A DNA stretch of 64,000 nucleotides from positions 64,001 to 128,000 of the forward strand of contig JAJEKV010000028.1 of NCBI GenBank assembly GCA_021234155.1, given 5' to 3'. The position numbers were made by a program, and so were the translations under genes. Positions 19,755 through 30,265 of this stretch are shown here, piece by piece. Source of the stretch: Isoetes taiwanensis (taxonomy: Eukaryota; Streptophyta; Lycopodiopsida; Isoetales; Isoetaceae). The notes under the pieces were generated by a model that saw only the letters and a list, made by a program, of their open reading frames with translations, had not been told where the DNA came from and did no database searches. Every line of letters starts with the position of its first letter. The first letter of the stretch is position 1.

Positions 19755-22200
19755 GTAAGCAATCCCTTTAGGAAGGGAGAAGCATTTGGATATGGATGCA
19801 GTTGATAAAACAAAGGCCAAGGAAGGAGGGGCTTGGTGGTTGCCTTATGAAATGGAGACAATGTCGACTTGACTGTGTCACCAATCTCAAACTTGGAGAA
19901 TCATCTTTGTCAGCAAGAAGATTCTAAATAAACTTCGAGATTATCACTTTACTTTGGAGGTAAAAATCCTTTCCACCTCAAATGAAATTCCTGACAATAC
20001 GAACAATCTCCTCCATCACTGAGGAGCTAATAGAGCAGATGCCATGTAAATATTAGTATTACTAAGTACACATTTAGTTATAATGATTCTTCCAAGCATG
20101 AATAGTTTAGCTGTATTCCACAAAATTAAGTGCTTCTACAACCTTTTAATAATTTCATCCCAAGAATCTGAAACAGAAACATGAATGCCATTAATGCACT
20201 AAATGGATGCTTTGGCTTTGAGAAGGACGCTCAAACAAGTCGAAAGGCCATGAGGAGAATCCTCCGTGATCCATGGCTCTCCAACGGGAAACTATATGTG
20301 GCGCTTCGGCACCAAACAACCTTAGTTAATTGAAATATCTAAGTAATTAAAGGAGGGGAAATCAATATTGGGCTAAAAACGTTTATTCAAAAATGGGGGT
20401 TTTTTCTCCGTTGAATCATTGAGAGTTCATAGAAATATAAAGGAAAAGATGTAGCTAAAAATGAAAAACGGAAATAAAGAAGCCTATAATATTTTAAGGG
20501 CTTATATTATTTTTGGTTTATCTTTTTAAGGGCTTGTTATTTTAAAATCTAACAAGATTTTTAAGAACATTTTCGTTTTATCTTTTTAAAGCCTTAATAT
20601 TTTAAAACCCACAAACGCAAAGGCAGTTAAGAGTTTTTGTTGGACTGTCGCTTGCATGTCGGTGGATGCCCAGATGGGCCAGGCAACCTACCTAACCCAA
20701 TCGTACTATTGCAGGGGATGATGTAATTCCTAGACTCAGGGATTTGCTTGATCATAATAAGCTTGAGCTTCCCTGTGTTTGAGCTTGTGCTTGTGCTTGA
20801 TTGTAGAATATAAATTTTGATGGTTCACCGGCAGATTGTGTTGAATTGGCCATAAACTGATTTTATCTAGCTTTCCCAAAATTTAGGATCACTTGTGGAT
20901 TCATGCAAGAGAACTGGAAAGAGGAGATGAATGAGAGAGAATTGTTTACTTCCAGAGCTTAACCATGGCTGAACAAGTCAGAAGACCTGCAAAAGACAAC
21001 ATTGCAAACTATATGTGAAAGATCATTGTAGTGCAAAAAGCTTTTATGAAGATATTAAAACTAAGACAGGTAGATTGGCCAGTTACTTTTTTGGGCCTCT
21101 TTCATTTCTTACTTTGAGAGATGATGTTATGGTGGCTGCACTTTATTCGTCGCATGTTGTATTGGGAAATTGTTTTTGTTTTGGTGTGTTATGGGAGATG
21201 TTGTTTTTCTGGAATATCGAGTAACCTCACAGTTTTGCCATGTAGAAATACCTTCCATGGGTAGTCCAAAATACAGGGAGGAACTGGACTTTCAACATCC
21301 ATAAAAGTAGTGCACTTTTTCCATCTTACAAGAACCCCTGATGCTAAGAAGAAAGTGTCCAATAATAGCTTAGCACTTTGAAGATTCTCAACCTCAGTAG
21401 TTACAAATAGAAAGGTATCATCAGTATACTAATTATATACTTCTTGAAAACCATCAACCATTGGCAAACCTTGGATGATGCCAATATAAATATATATCAT
21501 CCTTCAGCCAGTCCTCCAACCATCTAGACCATGACATTTATCCTTTTCTGAGAGAGCAGCAGTTGCTTTCAAATCTGTCTTCTCTACTCTTCAAATATAA
21601 TGCAATGCATCTTAATCAACACAGTAGATTGCATGTCCTCTTGAAAAGGCAAGGGCTATCGCCATGCAAAAAATGAAGAAAAATACTGATGAAGATACTG
21701 CTTAAGATGCACGTGATCAGAGGGAACCATGTGGCAACACCAAAGAATGCAAACATATAGCGAGTTTCCTTTTCCTCACCAGCAAAGACGAAGCGTGTAC
21801 ATTTATCTCCATTCTTGAACTACTAAAACCATGCCTTTGTCTTAGCTTCAATGACTTTCACAGTTTCCATAGCCTTAATCTGAGATAGCAACTCCTTTTT
21901 AATAACTCCATTGGTGGAGATGAGAGCACAATGGTTCTTGATACAATGAAGATGGTCTTCTACCTTCTACAGTCTTGACTAACCCCACTCTTTGCAAATG
22001 ACTTTAATGTGGACAATACTGCAACCATCCTAGACATGCCCCTACAAAGCGCAAAAGCGCGAGACCAAATCTGATTACAATAAACTTTAAACTCATCGTC
22101 CTCCAAATGTTTGATATTAAGCTTTAAATAAGTTATGATTGGTATGTGACAGCTAGCCACATTATTAGATAAGAGTCGTAGATTATGATGAGACATAGAG
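19755..22200 (-). mobile_element. Strongly decayed LINE (RT and thumb), interrupted by about 1 kb of other DNA
   Basis: On the - strand, 22196-21960 reads HLEDDEFKVYCNQIWSRAFA. Toward 21230 come GIIQGLPMVDG, then *YTDDTFLFVTTEVENLQ, a mutated YADD reverse-transcriptase motif, and KTVRLLDIPEK. After a gap (about 21213 to 20212) it resumes as SDSWDEIIKRL, HLILWNTAKLFMLGRIIITK and CVLSNTNIYMASALLAP, the post-RT thumb of L1-type ORF2. Frame breaks are frequent. The intervening kilobase (20212-21213) has no recognisable coding content except a 69-codon + strand frame of unknown meaning, and a few TTTATCTTTTTAAGGGCTT repeats near 20500-20600. Confidence 0.75.
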
Positions 22201-22553
22201 TTATATAAATGATGAAAATTTGCTGCAAAGACTAGGAGGACATGTTAAGCTTCAAAGTTAAAGGTGAAAGACAAAATTAATAGAGACGTAAAAGTATGTA
22301 TTAATTCTTAAACTTAATATTTGTTGAGACATAGTTTTGCAGTATTAGTACTGGATACTTCTTTGGGTTTTTTTCTAGTCATTAGATGGCACTTTTTAAG
22401 GGCACTTTTTAATCGAGCATATCTAAGGCAAGTACAAGGGGCTTTATGCTGACCCCCTTTGCATGCAAATGGCATGCCTCCCATAGGTATAAGTGAAATC
22501 CCAGGGTTATCGAATTAGCCTTCAAGTTAATTCAGATTAAGTATTTCAGATGG

Positions 22554-22613
22554 AGATTCTTTTGTACATTACGCTGATGACTTAGATTCTTTTGTACATT
22601 GCGCTGATGACTT
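22554..22613 (+). repeat. 30-bp tandem duplication
   Basis: AGATTCTTTTGTACATTACG plus CTGATGACTT occurs at 22554-22583 and 22584-22613 with one difference. The second copy leads directly into the SINE-like head. Confidence 0.85.
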
Positions 22614-22866
22614 AGTGGTTAAGCTTTTGGCTTGGGGTGTTCCTCATTGGGGTTCAAAATCCACTGACTACCATTCGGTGGGCGAATGCAAGTCTATCAT
22701 CTATGGTGTGCCCACTAATATCATTCGGTGTGTGAGTAAAAATATCATGTATGTGTGTGTTTTCTATTAAAAAAAATGCAAGTCTATCATCTATGGTGTG
22801 CCCACTACTATCATTCGGTGTGTGAGTAAAAATATCATGTATGTGTGTGTTTTCTATTAAAAAAAA
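22602..22866 (+). mobile_element. tRNA-derived SINE with duplicated tail
   Basis: A Pol III A-box-like sequence (GATGACTTAGTGGTTAAG, 22606-22623) is followed about 30 bases later by a B-box-like GGGTTCAAAATCC (22650-22662). The tRNA-unrelated body starts CCATTCGGTGGGCG and ends in a TG-rich stretch and an A run. The 90-bp tail is tandemly duplicated (22686-22775 and 22776-22865, one clear difference). Confidence 0.6.
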
Positions 22867-22869
22867 TTG

Positions 22870-23150
22870 TGGAGAAGGTAAGATAGTGATAAAGTAAAAT
22901 AAGAATTTGAATTCAATACTCATAATCCAAACTAAATACTCATAATCCAAACTAACCAAACTAAATACTCATAATCCAAACTAACTAATAGCTCACGAGA
23001 TTTAATAGAATGTAATAAGGTTTCAAACTTTCTCATCCTTAACTCATTGGTAAGATAGTGGTAAAATAAAGATCTGAGTTTCGCAGTCATGATCCGAATT
23101 TACTAATAGCTCATAAGATTTAATAGAATGTATTAAGATTGTAAATAAGT
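22870..23150. repeat. AATACTCATAATCCAAACTA repeats and a diverged direct repeat (second SINE-like head)
   Basis: The phrase AAATACTCATAATCCAAACT occurs three times between 22915 and 22982. GGTAAGATAGTGGTAAA.TAA plus the downstream ACTAATAGCTCA..AGATTTAA segment occurs at about 22870-23025 and again at about 23049-23140. The head TAACTCATTGGTAAGA...GAGTTTCGCAGTC resembles degenerate tRNA A and B boxes. Confidence 0.5.
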
Positions 23151-24227
23151 TCCATATTTGTGTTATTTGAAGAAATGATAAATACCCCCATGTCACCCAA
23201 CTTGGTCTTGCATGCCACAATTTGGCATATAATTGAGGGTCGTGTATCACCATAATAAATTATCTTCTAGTGATACGGAGTATACTTAGGATGACGCATC
23301 TATTCAACATCGAAAAGTACCCATTTGGAATAGAATGGTGAAAGAAATCTAATGGTCTATTTCTTTCCTTCATGTCATAATTTATGGTGAAATTCACGTA
23401 ACATACTTGAATTGGTAACAAGGTGAAAGACAAATTAATCCAATATTGCATGTTTCACTTGAATAAAATGAAGAAGAATTATATTGATAGGGATACTTGA
23501 TGCAAATATGTAGTGACATATCAGCCGAGAAAACATTAATTTTATTGTACTATATAGCAAGAACCACTATTTAAAGTTCAAAAGGTGATCTACCCCACTA
23601 GAAGTTTTCTAATCATTTTAGAATGGAAAATTTCACATCAGCATTTTGCTTAGTTTTATATTAGAATTAGTGATCAAATCTATTATTTTTTCCTAATGTT
23701 TTGAAACAAATATGGTTGAGGACATTCTAGCAGTGAAGAAAAAAATAAAACATTAAATATAGCCCATGTGTATAAGTGTTGTAAGGCGAAAGGAACATCA
23801 CGAAGACCAATATTACGTCAATTGTCAGCCATATAGGATACAATGTGTATATAGCGGGTCGGTGATAGGCTTTTTTCGGAGGTCAAGGTTAGGATCTGGG
23901 AGAGTGATTTTCGGAGAGGACATGCTACATATGACATATTCTCTATGGCGCCAGTTTATGACAGCCATTATAGAATGGCCCCCATTTGCTAATCAATCCT
24001 TCTACATATTAATGCAAATGCCATCACAAACATCTGTGCAAAAAGGCTCAAAACTCTGTCTTTGCAGATCTGAATTTTTTTTGGCCCCAGCTCAAGACAT
24101 CGACATTTGCCCATTCAACATCCAATTTTGTGGGCCAAATATATGTGGTCAGCCTTGATTTTATTAAACCAATCACTCTTCCCCTTTCACGTGGGGGCAT
24201 CCCCTTGATGGGCATATTTGGGGCCCT
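23151..24227. other. No gene recognised
   Basis: AT-rich. A 130-codon + strand frame at 23766-24158 (YYVNCQPYRIQCVYSGSVIG) has no recognisable domain and no splice support. Confidence 0.3.
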
Positions 24228-24626
24228 CTATAAAATTATAGATATGTTCCCTTCATGACAATTTTTACCCATTGTTCTCCAACCTGCTACAGTCTGGCAA
24301 TTTGTCTTGTTGCTTGGTAAGAAACACTGTCTATATCGACCCTCGGATAGTTGAATAAAATTCTCTCGTTCTTTTATAATGTTCATTCCATATTTTGTTT
24401 CATTTTGAATGTTAAATCTCATCCCCATTTTTTTAAGGGAATCAAGGACATAACTTATGACAAACCAAACTTTTAGTATGTCCATATAGCCATATATCCC
24501 GCACCATATATTGTATCTTGCTTGCCATTCATCACGTTGGCTACCGTCTCTTTGTGGACACATAGATGCATTTATTTCATCTCCCCAAGTGTTCAAGGTT
24601 GTAGTTGGCAAGTCTAAAATGAGCAC
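24228..24626 (-). CDS. Unrecognised open frame (possible decayed gene fragment)
   Basis: A 132-codon frame whose middle part has the amino-acid balance of a real protein: DEWQARYNIWCGIYGYMDIL, KVWFVISYVLDSLKKMGMRF, ENFIQLSEGRYRQCFLPSNK and TVAGWRTMGK. There is a hydrophobic segment (about residues 54-62) but no motif I recognise. It may be an exon or part of a retrotransposon ORF. No neighbouring exons were found. Confidence 0.25.
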   Translation of the reverse strand: MLILDLPTTTLNTWGDEINASMCPQRDGSQRDEWQARYNIWCGIYGYMDILKVWFVISYVLDSLKKMGMRFNIQNETKYGMNIIKERENFIQLSEGRYRQCFLPSNKTNCQTVAGWRTMGKNCHEGNISIIL

Positions 24627-24979
24627 ATGGAAAGCATAAATTCCAATGCAACTTGGAAATGTTCCACGTTCTATAATGTGCTCTATTATACTTCAAAGTG
24701 AGAGAACAAAATTGAATCGGAGATGAGATACAGAAAAACTTTATTACTCATACGTCAGCTTACCAACTTGAGACAATATGAAATTAGTTCAGATTGATAA
24801 ATTGTTATATTTTATGCTCCATGTATGTGCATTGTATGTGATAGACCTGCATGTGTAGTTATTTTCTAAAATAAAATGATCTTGCAATGATAGAACTCAA
24901 GGTCTTCTTTAATAAATGAATATTTATCATCTTCAAACCCATGATCTTGAGATGGTGGTTTAAGGTCTTACCACTAAAC

Positions 24980-26145
24980 TTTTTTTTTTTTGAAGAACTG
25001 TGTCATCAATATATTAAAAGAATGGTAATGTTACAAAGCAAGTGAGGAGGAAGGAGAACTGCCCCAAAGAGACAGCGATACCTCGACACTCCACAACAAA
25101 CTCACGTAAAAAACGCGCAACTCTACTACTGCATAAAAACCCACCATCACCATCTACAACACCCAAGAAGTCCCGCCAAATGGCAAACTTCCGCTCTACT
25201 ACTCCAGGAACACCGTAAAGCTTTGAAATAGCTTGTACCCGAAGTCGAGGGAATCGAGAGGCCGCAGTCGGGCCAATCCCCCGAAAGATCCACAACCGCC
25301 GCTTCCAAATCAGCCACACCAACCAAGCCACGCGACAAATGCAAGGCTTCTTTGCCGCAAGAGCGCCAAGCACCGAGGATACACATGAAGCAAAGAATCT
25401 GGCGGCTAGTCAATCTCACCAAAAGTAGCCCTAACCCAATCCAGGTGCACCGCAAGTGAGGGCATAGAACTAGGCAATGCTCCACAGCCTCACGATGAAG
25501 GCCACAACAAGGGGCGAGAGGGCTCACACCCAAACCCTAAACCGACTCACAAGGGCATTCACCCCGATACGGGGGTGCACCACCGCGCCACGAAGCACCC
25601 TAACCCGGTGGGGAAGTGAGCTCCATGTCCACGCCCAAACCGAAGGCCATCGAGAACCCGGAAGCTGCAGAGACCACTTGCCTGAAGGGGGCAGTGTGTC
25701 ATGAATAGCCAGCACCCGGTAAGAAGACCGCACAAAGCAAGAAGACACAACATCCGGATGAACCTTCCAAACCTGCACCACCACATCATCCTGAGGGACT
25801 CCCCGCCACGTGTTCCCAGATGTTCCGGTCACTGCCGCTCAGGCGAAAGCGATCTCGAAAGAACTCCCACGAAGCTAGCTGACCACCCCAATACCAATCC
25901 TCCAAGGTGAGCACAGCAGCTCGCCTCCAACGGGCCTGCGTCCGAGCATGCACAGTGGCAGCCAAGGGCAAGTGCGCAGGGGGTAGAGGAACAAGAAAGG
26001 AGAAGAATGGTGATAAACTGAGGCATAATCTAGCTAGAAGAGCACACGCACATGATCCCAAGCCCGCAACACTCCTGTGAGAAAAGGGGATGCACGTGGG
26101 AAAGGCCGGAGACCATACAACAGTGCCCAGGGCAACTCCACATTC
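24980..26145 (-). mobile_element. 5'-truncated LINE fragment (same family as the nested LINE at 8.1-9.5 kb)
   Basis: A run of 12 T (24980-24991) followed by GAAGAA is the 3' end. Upstream on the - strand: NVELPWALLYGLRPFPRASP near 26140, TLEDWYWGGQLASWEFFRDR at 25,860-25,920, VWAWTWSSLPHRVRVLRGAV, and APCCGLHREAVEHCLVLCPH, the zinc-ribbon C-terminus. The same blocks occur in the same order in the nested LINE (PWSLFEDLRPFPHASPF, DWYWEGHLAPWEFFRDRF). The element is GC-rich compared with its surroundings. Stops and shifts show it is dead. Confidence 0.85.
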
Positions 26146-26177
26146 TATTGTTATTTGAATTATCTTGACTTAAAGCT

Positions 26178-27760
26178 TTGAAAAGGCATTCTGATGGTCA
26201 ATTTAAATGTAATAAAGTGGAAGATACATACACCTTTTGTCAATTTCCATGGATGTTACACATGTTCATCCCCCTCTTTGTGGCAGCATGCTACTTTCCA
26301 CATACAGGATATAACTTTTATCACTGCCACTCAGATGTCGATAGCTGGATTCCTATATTGATCTATATGATGACATACAACAACAAAGACAAATGGGTCG
26401 GGTTATATTACTTGGAGGCTTTAACAACTAGCAAAGTTTAATGCATTGGCAGAGGACACATTACAGATCCGCCCTACTTAGTCACAAGCGTCAGATGACA
26501 GACTGACCACACCCGGTCACGTGCTATGGCAGACAATTGCTCCAGATGTGCAACATCTTTGACTTGGTTAATAGTTTAGCGCAATGGCCATCCTTTGCCA
26601 GCTATACTTGTAGGCAGGAGAACCAGGGGGGCAGCTCCAGTGTTATGGATTACATGCTCATAGCTGAATATGATATGCATCTGGCTATCTACCTTCGCAT
26701 TGGAATAAACAATAGGGATGAAGAAGTGGACTCATATCACCAACCTCTTTTTCTGCAACTGGCTTGGCAGACTATTCGGATCCCTTGTGCTACAACTCCT
26801 CGTATGCCTCAGTTGTGCTTGGAGTACGATCATGCAGAGCTTATATCCAGATGCTCACAAATGATCTAGCATGAGCTATAGCAATAGACTGGCTTGTTAG
26901 TTGATGTGCTTATGACTGCTATTGAGAGGTTCTTTGGGAGAAGCCACATACGGAGGATCTTAGTGGTAACAATCTTCCCCCCCTAACTAGTGGTTTGATG
27001 CTGAATGGAAAGAACTTAAATGTTGTCTTTGACAGGTCACTGATCTCAATTTGCACCCATATGCGATTAGACAGTAGCACATTTTTCTCAAGGGAAAGAA
27101 AGCCAAATACATTGCAGGGCAACAGAGAGAAATATTCTATCTCTTGGACCATCATCCCAACAACTTCTAGCAAATGGTACTAAGGAAGCCTCTGCAGCCT
27201 ATGAGGAGCATCATTTCCATGCAATGCGTACAACACTTGTAGTAGCTCTATGATCCTCTAGGTGTTCGAGCATCAACACCCCTGCAGATGAGCCCAATGC
27301 TAGTAATCACAAAGGCAGAGTTCACATAGGGCTTATAATGTCGTGCCAATGGAAAGGCAACAAATTTAGATGGCATGTAGGCAGAGCTACCGCAGGGCCA
27401 CCCATAGTACCCAACCTAACTCCATTGTTCCACAGAGCATTACATAAATGCTTTCCTCCACAATGGACAACTAGCAGAATTGTTCCCATCTACAAGTAGA
27501 TGACCCTCACTGACCGACCAATTACGGAACAATCATGGTTAGTTCATTATTTGCAAAACTATTGGCCGGCATTCTCGAGCAACAGTTGACAATATGGATG
27601 GAGGAGGCAGCTGTACGGGCCCTCATAACTATTTATGGACTACAGACCTTATTTGAAGATAACAAGAATTGTCCACAGGATCTATACTGTTGCTTTGTTG
27701 ATTTTGCAAAGGCCTTTCATCATGCCTCAGAAAAGATTTGCAAAAGATTGAGACAGTTGG
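26178..27760 (+). mobile_element. LINE fragment: endonuclease and start of reverse transcriptase
   Basis: Read on +, the first frame (26178-26441) matches an endonuclease middle part: FVAACYFPHTGYNFYH, later WVGLYYLEALTTSKV where GDFN would be expected. 26537-26869 carries the C-terminal endonuclease (CNIFDLVNSLAQW, YTCRQENQGGSSSVMDYMLI, and NRDEEVDSYHQPLFLQL with Asp/Ser-His). At 27430-27760 the reverse transcriptase begins: FPPQWTTSRIVPIYK, MVSSLFAKLLAGILEQQLTI, and DLYCCFVDFAKAFHHASEKI, the palm motif with catalytic Asp. The family resembles the LINE at 60.6-64 kb (LYALFVDFSKAFDMVGR). It ends abruptly at 27760, where LTR-like sequence begins. Confidence 0.8.
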
Positions 27761-29170
27761 TGTGACGTCCCCTGCTCGTATACGATGCTCCCATTATACA
27801 GAATTGGAGTTCATCCCTCCTGTCAATGCTCTTGCTGATATGAGGCCGTCACCTAACATCAGATCGTTGCTAACAGTCAAGAAGCCAATGGGGAAGAATG
27901 GACATGCCATTCATCCCGTCTCCCTCGGGACCTACCTAACTGTGGAAGCACATCAAACATGAGCACATAGCATCAAATAGCATATATATCCAGCTCGAAG
28001 TGTGGCTCACCATAACATAACATCTGTAACAACAACATCAGTAACATCAACATAAGGGGAATCCTATCCAAGTCTCAGGCTCATGGGGATCGACTGACTG
28101 CTTGGATCTCCAGAAGTCAATGCAGATAGAATTCATGGCAAATGGATTGCCGTTGGGTAGTCCGCTCCATCCGCCCCTCATGTGCATACTTTGCAGAATG
28201 GGCTGATAAGTCTTGAGACTCGACTGTAGCCTGCCGGATGCATAGCCAAGGGGACTACTCCTGGGTTGCATCTTCCCAGTCCCGACGAGGCGGGAGGAAA
28301 TCACTCCCTCCAGAGGCATGCATGCCCATCACAGGCGGCTAGAGGGCCACTACCCATCTACGACTTGAACCCCATGGAAGGTGACGCGTCACCCCAGAGG
28401 TGTCAAGCCCATGCCTTGCTTACACGCAGTGGCAAACCATCAGGCCTAGTCTGCTAAGATCCCTGGTAGCTTTACATGGATCAATCTGCAATGGGACAAG
28501 TCCCCCTTATCTGTCGGTCTAGTCCCGCCACTCATAGCCAGGTGGACTCTTATGCACAGGCCTCATTAATTGGGAATTAATGAGGCTATCTAGATACATC
28601 AATTACTGAGGCTTTCAGGGTCTCTACTCCCCTTCCCAATACACAGGAGTGTGCATAGAATAGAACATCATCATACATAGAACTAAAACATAGAATAACA
28701 TCTAATCTATCTACCGAAACATACATGGTTAGGTTCCTTTGTTAGAGTTTGTGATCTCAGAATCTGTGAGGCCTCTAAGGTTGAACTAACATGCTAAACC
28801 AGCTCATTGCCAGACTAAAAGTCGGCATTGCATAACAGAATTGTTGTTTACTTGAACCTTGGCTTGCCCCAGCTCCTCGGAATGCGTCCATGCTTTTGTT
28901 CAAGGTGAAGGCGACCGAATCTTGGAGATCTGTTGTGCAAAGCCGACTTGACGGCATCTGGCAATGCGAAATAGCAGCTTGGCTTGGCCGGAATGGCTCA
29001 AGGAAGCTGAAATGTGAAAAGGGAACATTTTTAGGGTTCCTGCTTCTTTATGTCTACGTTTTAGGGTTAGGGTCTAATGGGATAAATGGCTCATATGGGG
29101 TATTGCCACATAGCAATATAGGATATATATTCACATGTTGCAATACATGTAAACAAGAAAATTAATACGT
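27761..29170 (+). mobile_element. Possible LTR or other insertion starting TGTGACGTCCC
   Basis: The LINE reading frame ends exactly where TGTGACGTCCCCTGC begins, a start typical of plant Gypsy-type LTRs. The following kilobase is non-coding, richer in GC, and contains a 12-bp hairpin (28560-28586). No matching 3' boundary or target duplication was found; the end is set near a CA at about 29170 only as a guess. Confidence 0.3.
28560..28586. repeat. 12-bp perfect inverted repeat, loop GGG
   Basis: GCCTCATTAATT (28560-28571) and AATTAATGAGGC (28575-28586). Confidence 0.85.
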
Positions 29171-29865
29171 CCTACGGCGCATTGTTCCAGTTTTAGCATG
29201 TTCTTACGGTGCAAGGCCCTGTCGTGCTCTAGATAACCAACGATTCTACTGAGATTCTCTTGTGATTCCTCTATATTCTTCAACATTCTATGTACTATAT
29301 TTAGCATTCATGAAGATTCCCCTAGATTCTCTTAGAATTTTCTATTTTGATCGAGGTGCTTACCCATGAGCATTTAGAACCTTCCAAAATAATCTATTTT
29401 GGATATGTGCAATATTTTTAAAACATTTTTTATTCCTAGACTGAGGCGCTTGCCCTGAGCATCTAGAATATTTTTTTTTCAAGATTTATATTGTACACCT
29501 TTGTTATGAAACATTTTAGAACATTCTATTGTCGCTTTTTGCAAAATCTTAAAAAAACTCTAAGATTTCATCAAGATTTTCTTAGATTCCCTTAGATATT
29601 ATGAAGATTCCCTTAGATTCAATTAAATTTTAAGAGATTCCATTAGACTTGTATATTTTCCTAGATTCTCTTACAATTTATGAGATTTCCTTATATTCCC
29701 TTTAATTCTCCTGGATTCCCTTACATTCTAGAAATTTCTAGAACATTTTAGAACTTTCTGGAACATTTTGAAACTTTCAAAACATCCTAGAGTATTATAG
29801 TCTATTTTATCTTAATTAGAATGTTACCCTTAAATATATTTGAAACATAAATTATTCATAAAATT
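29171..29865. repeat. Degenerate AGATTCCCTTAGATT / GAACATTTTA short repeats
   Basis: No gene. Short phrases (TAGATTCYCTTAGAATT and GAACATTYTAGAAC) recur through the whole stretch. At 29727-29778 GAA and TTC/TTT triplets alternate every five bases, the layout of heat-shock elements. Confidence 0.5.
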
Positions 29866-29945
29866 AATGCTTGGTCTAGTGGTTAGAGTGGGGGGGTTTG
29901 GGTGGTTGAGGACCAGGGTTCGAATCCCCCCAATAACATAAAAAA
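29866..29945 (+). mobile_element. tRNA-derived SINE head
   Basis: TTGGTCTAGTGGTTAGAG (29871-29888) is an A box and GGGTTCGAATCCC (29916-29928) a canonical B box, 28 bases apart. The flanks cannot form an acceptor stem and no CCA-compatible tRNA end exists, so it is a SINE or tRNA relic and not a tRNA gene. Confidence 0.6.
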
Positions 29946-29974
29946 TTTTAAAAGCCTTTCCTTAAGGAACGAGC

Positions 29975-30265
29975 ATTCAATATGAGCCTTAGGATCTTAG
30001 ACTCGATCATCGATCAAGATCTCACCATATAAAAGCAATATGAGCCGTAGGATCTATTACATATAATTCCCAAAGCCACGTGGACCATAGGATCTGTCCC
30101 CAAGCCACGTGAGCCGTCGGATCTCGGACCGACGGTCAGGATCAGATCAATCTGGACCGTAGGACCGCGGTACACATATTATATGTAAACTCCCAGGCCA
30201 TCTGGGCCGTAGGATATGTCCCAAACCCACGTGAGTCGTCGGATCTCGAACGGACGGCCGGATAA
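29975..30265 (+). repeat. Repeated (CACGTG)AGCCGTAGGATC phrases
   Basis: The phrase R(G/A)CCGT(A/C)GGATC occurs about eight times (near 29980, 30040, 30090, 30112, 30160, 30205, 30235). Three are preceded by CACGTG, a G-box core. Confidence 0.7.

Noticed and set aside
29866-29933. tRNA gene
   Set aside because: A and B boxes are present but no acceptor stem can pair and the anticodon arm is not formed; kept as a SINE head.
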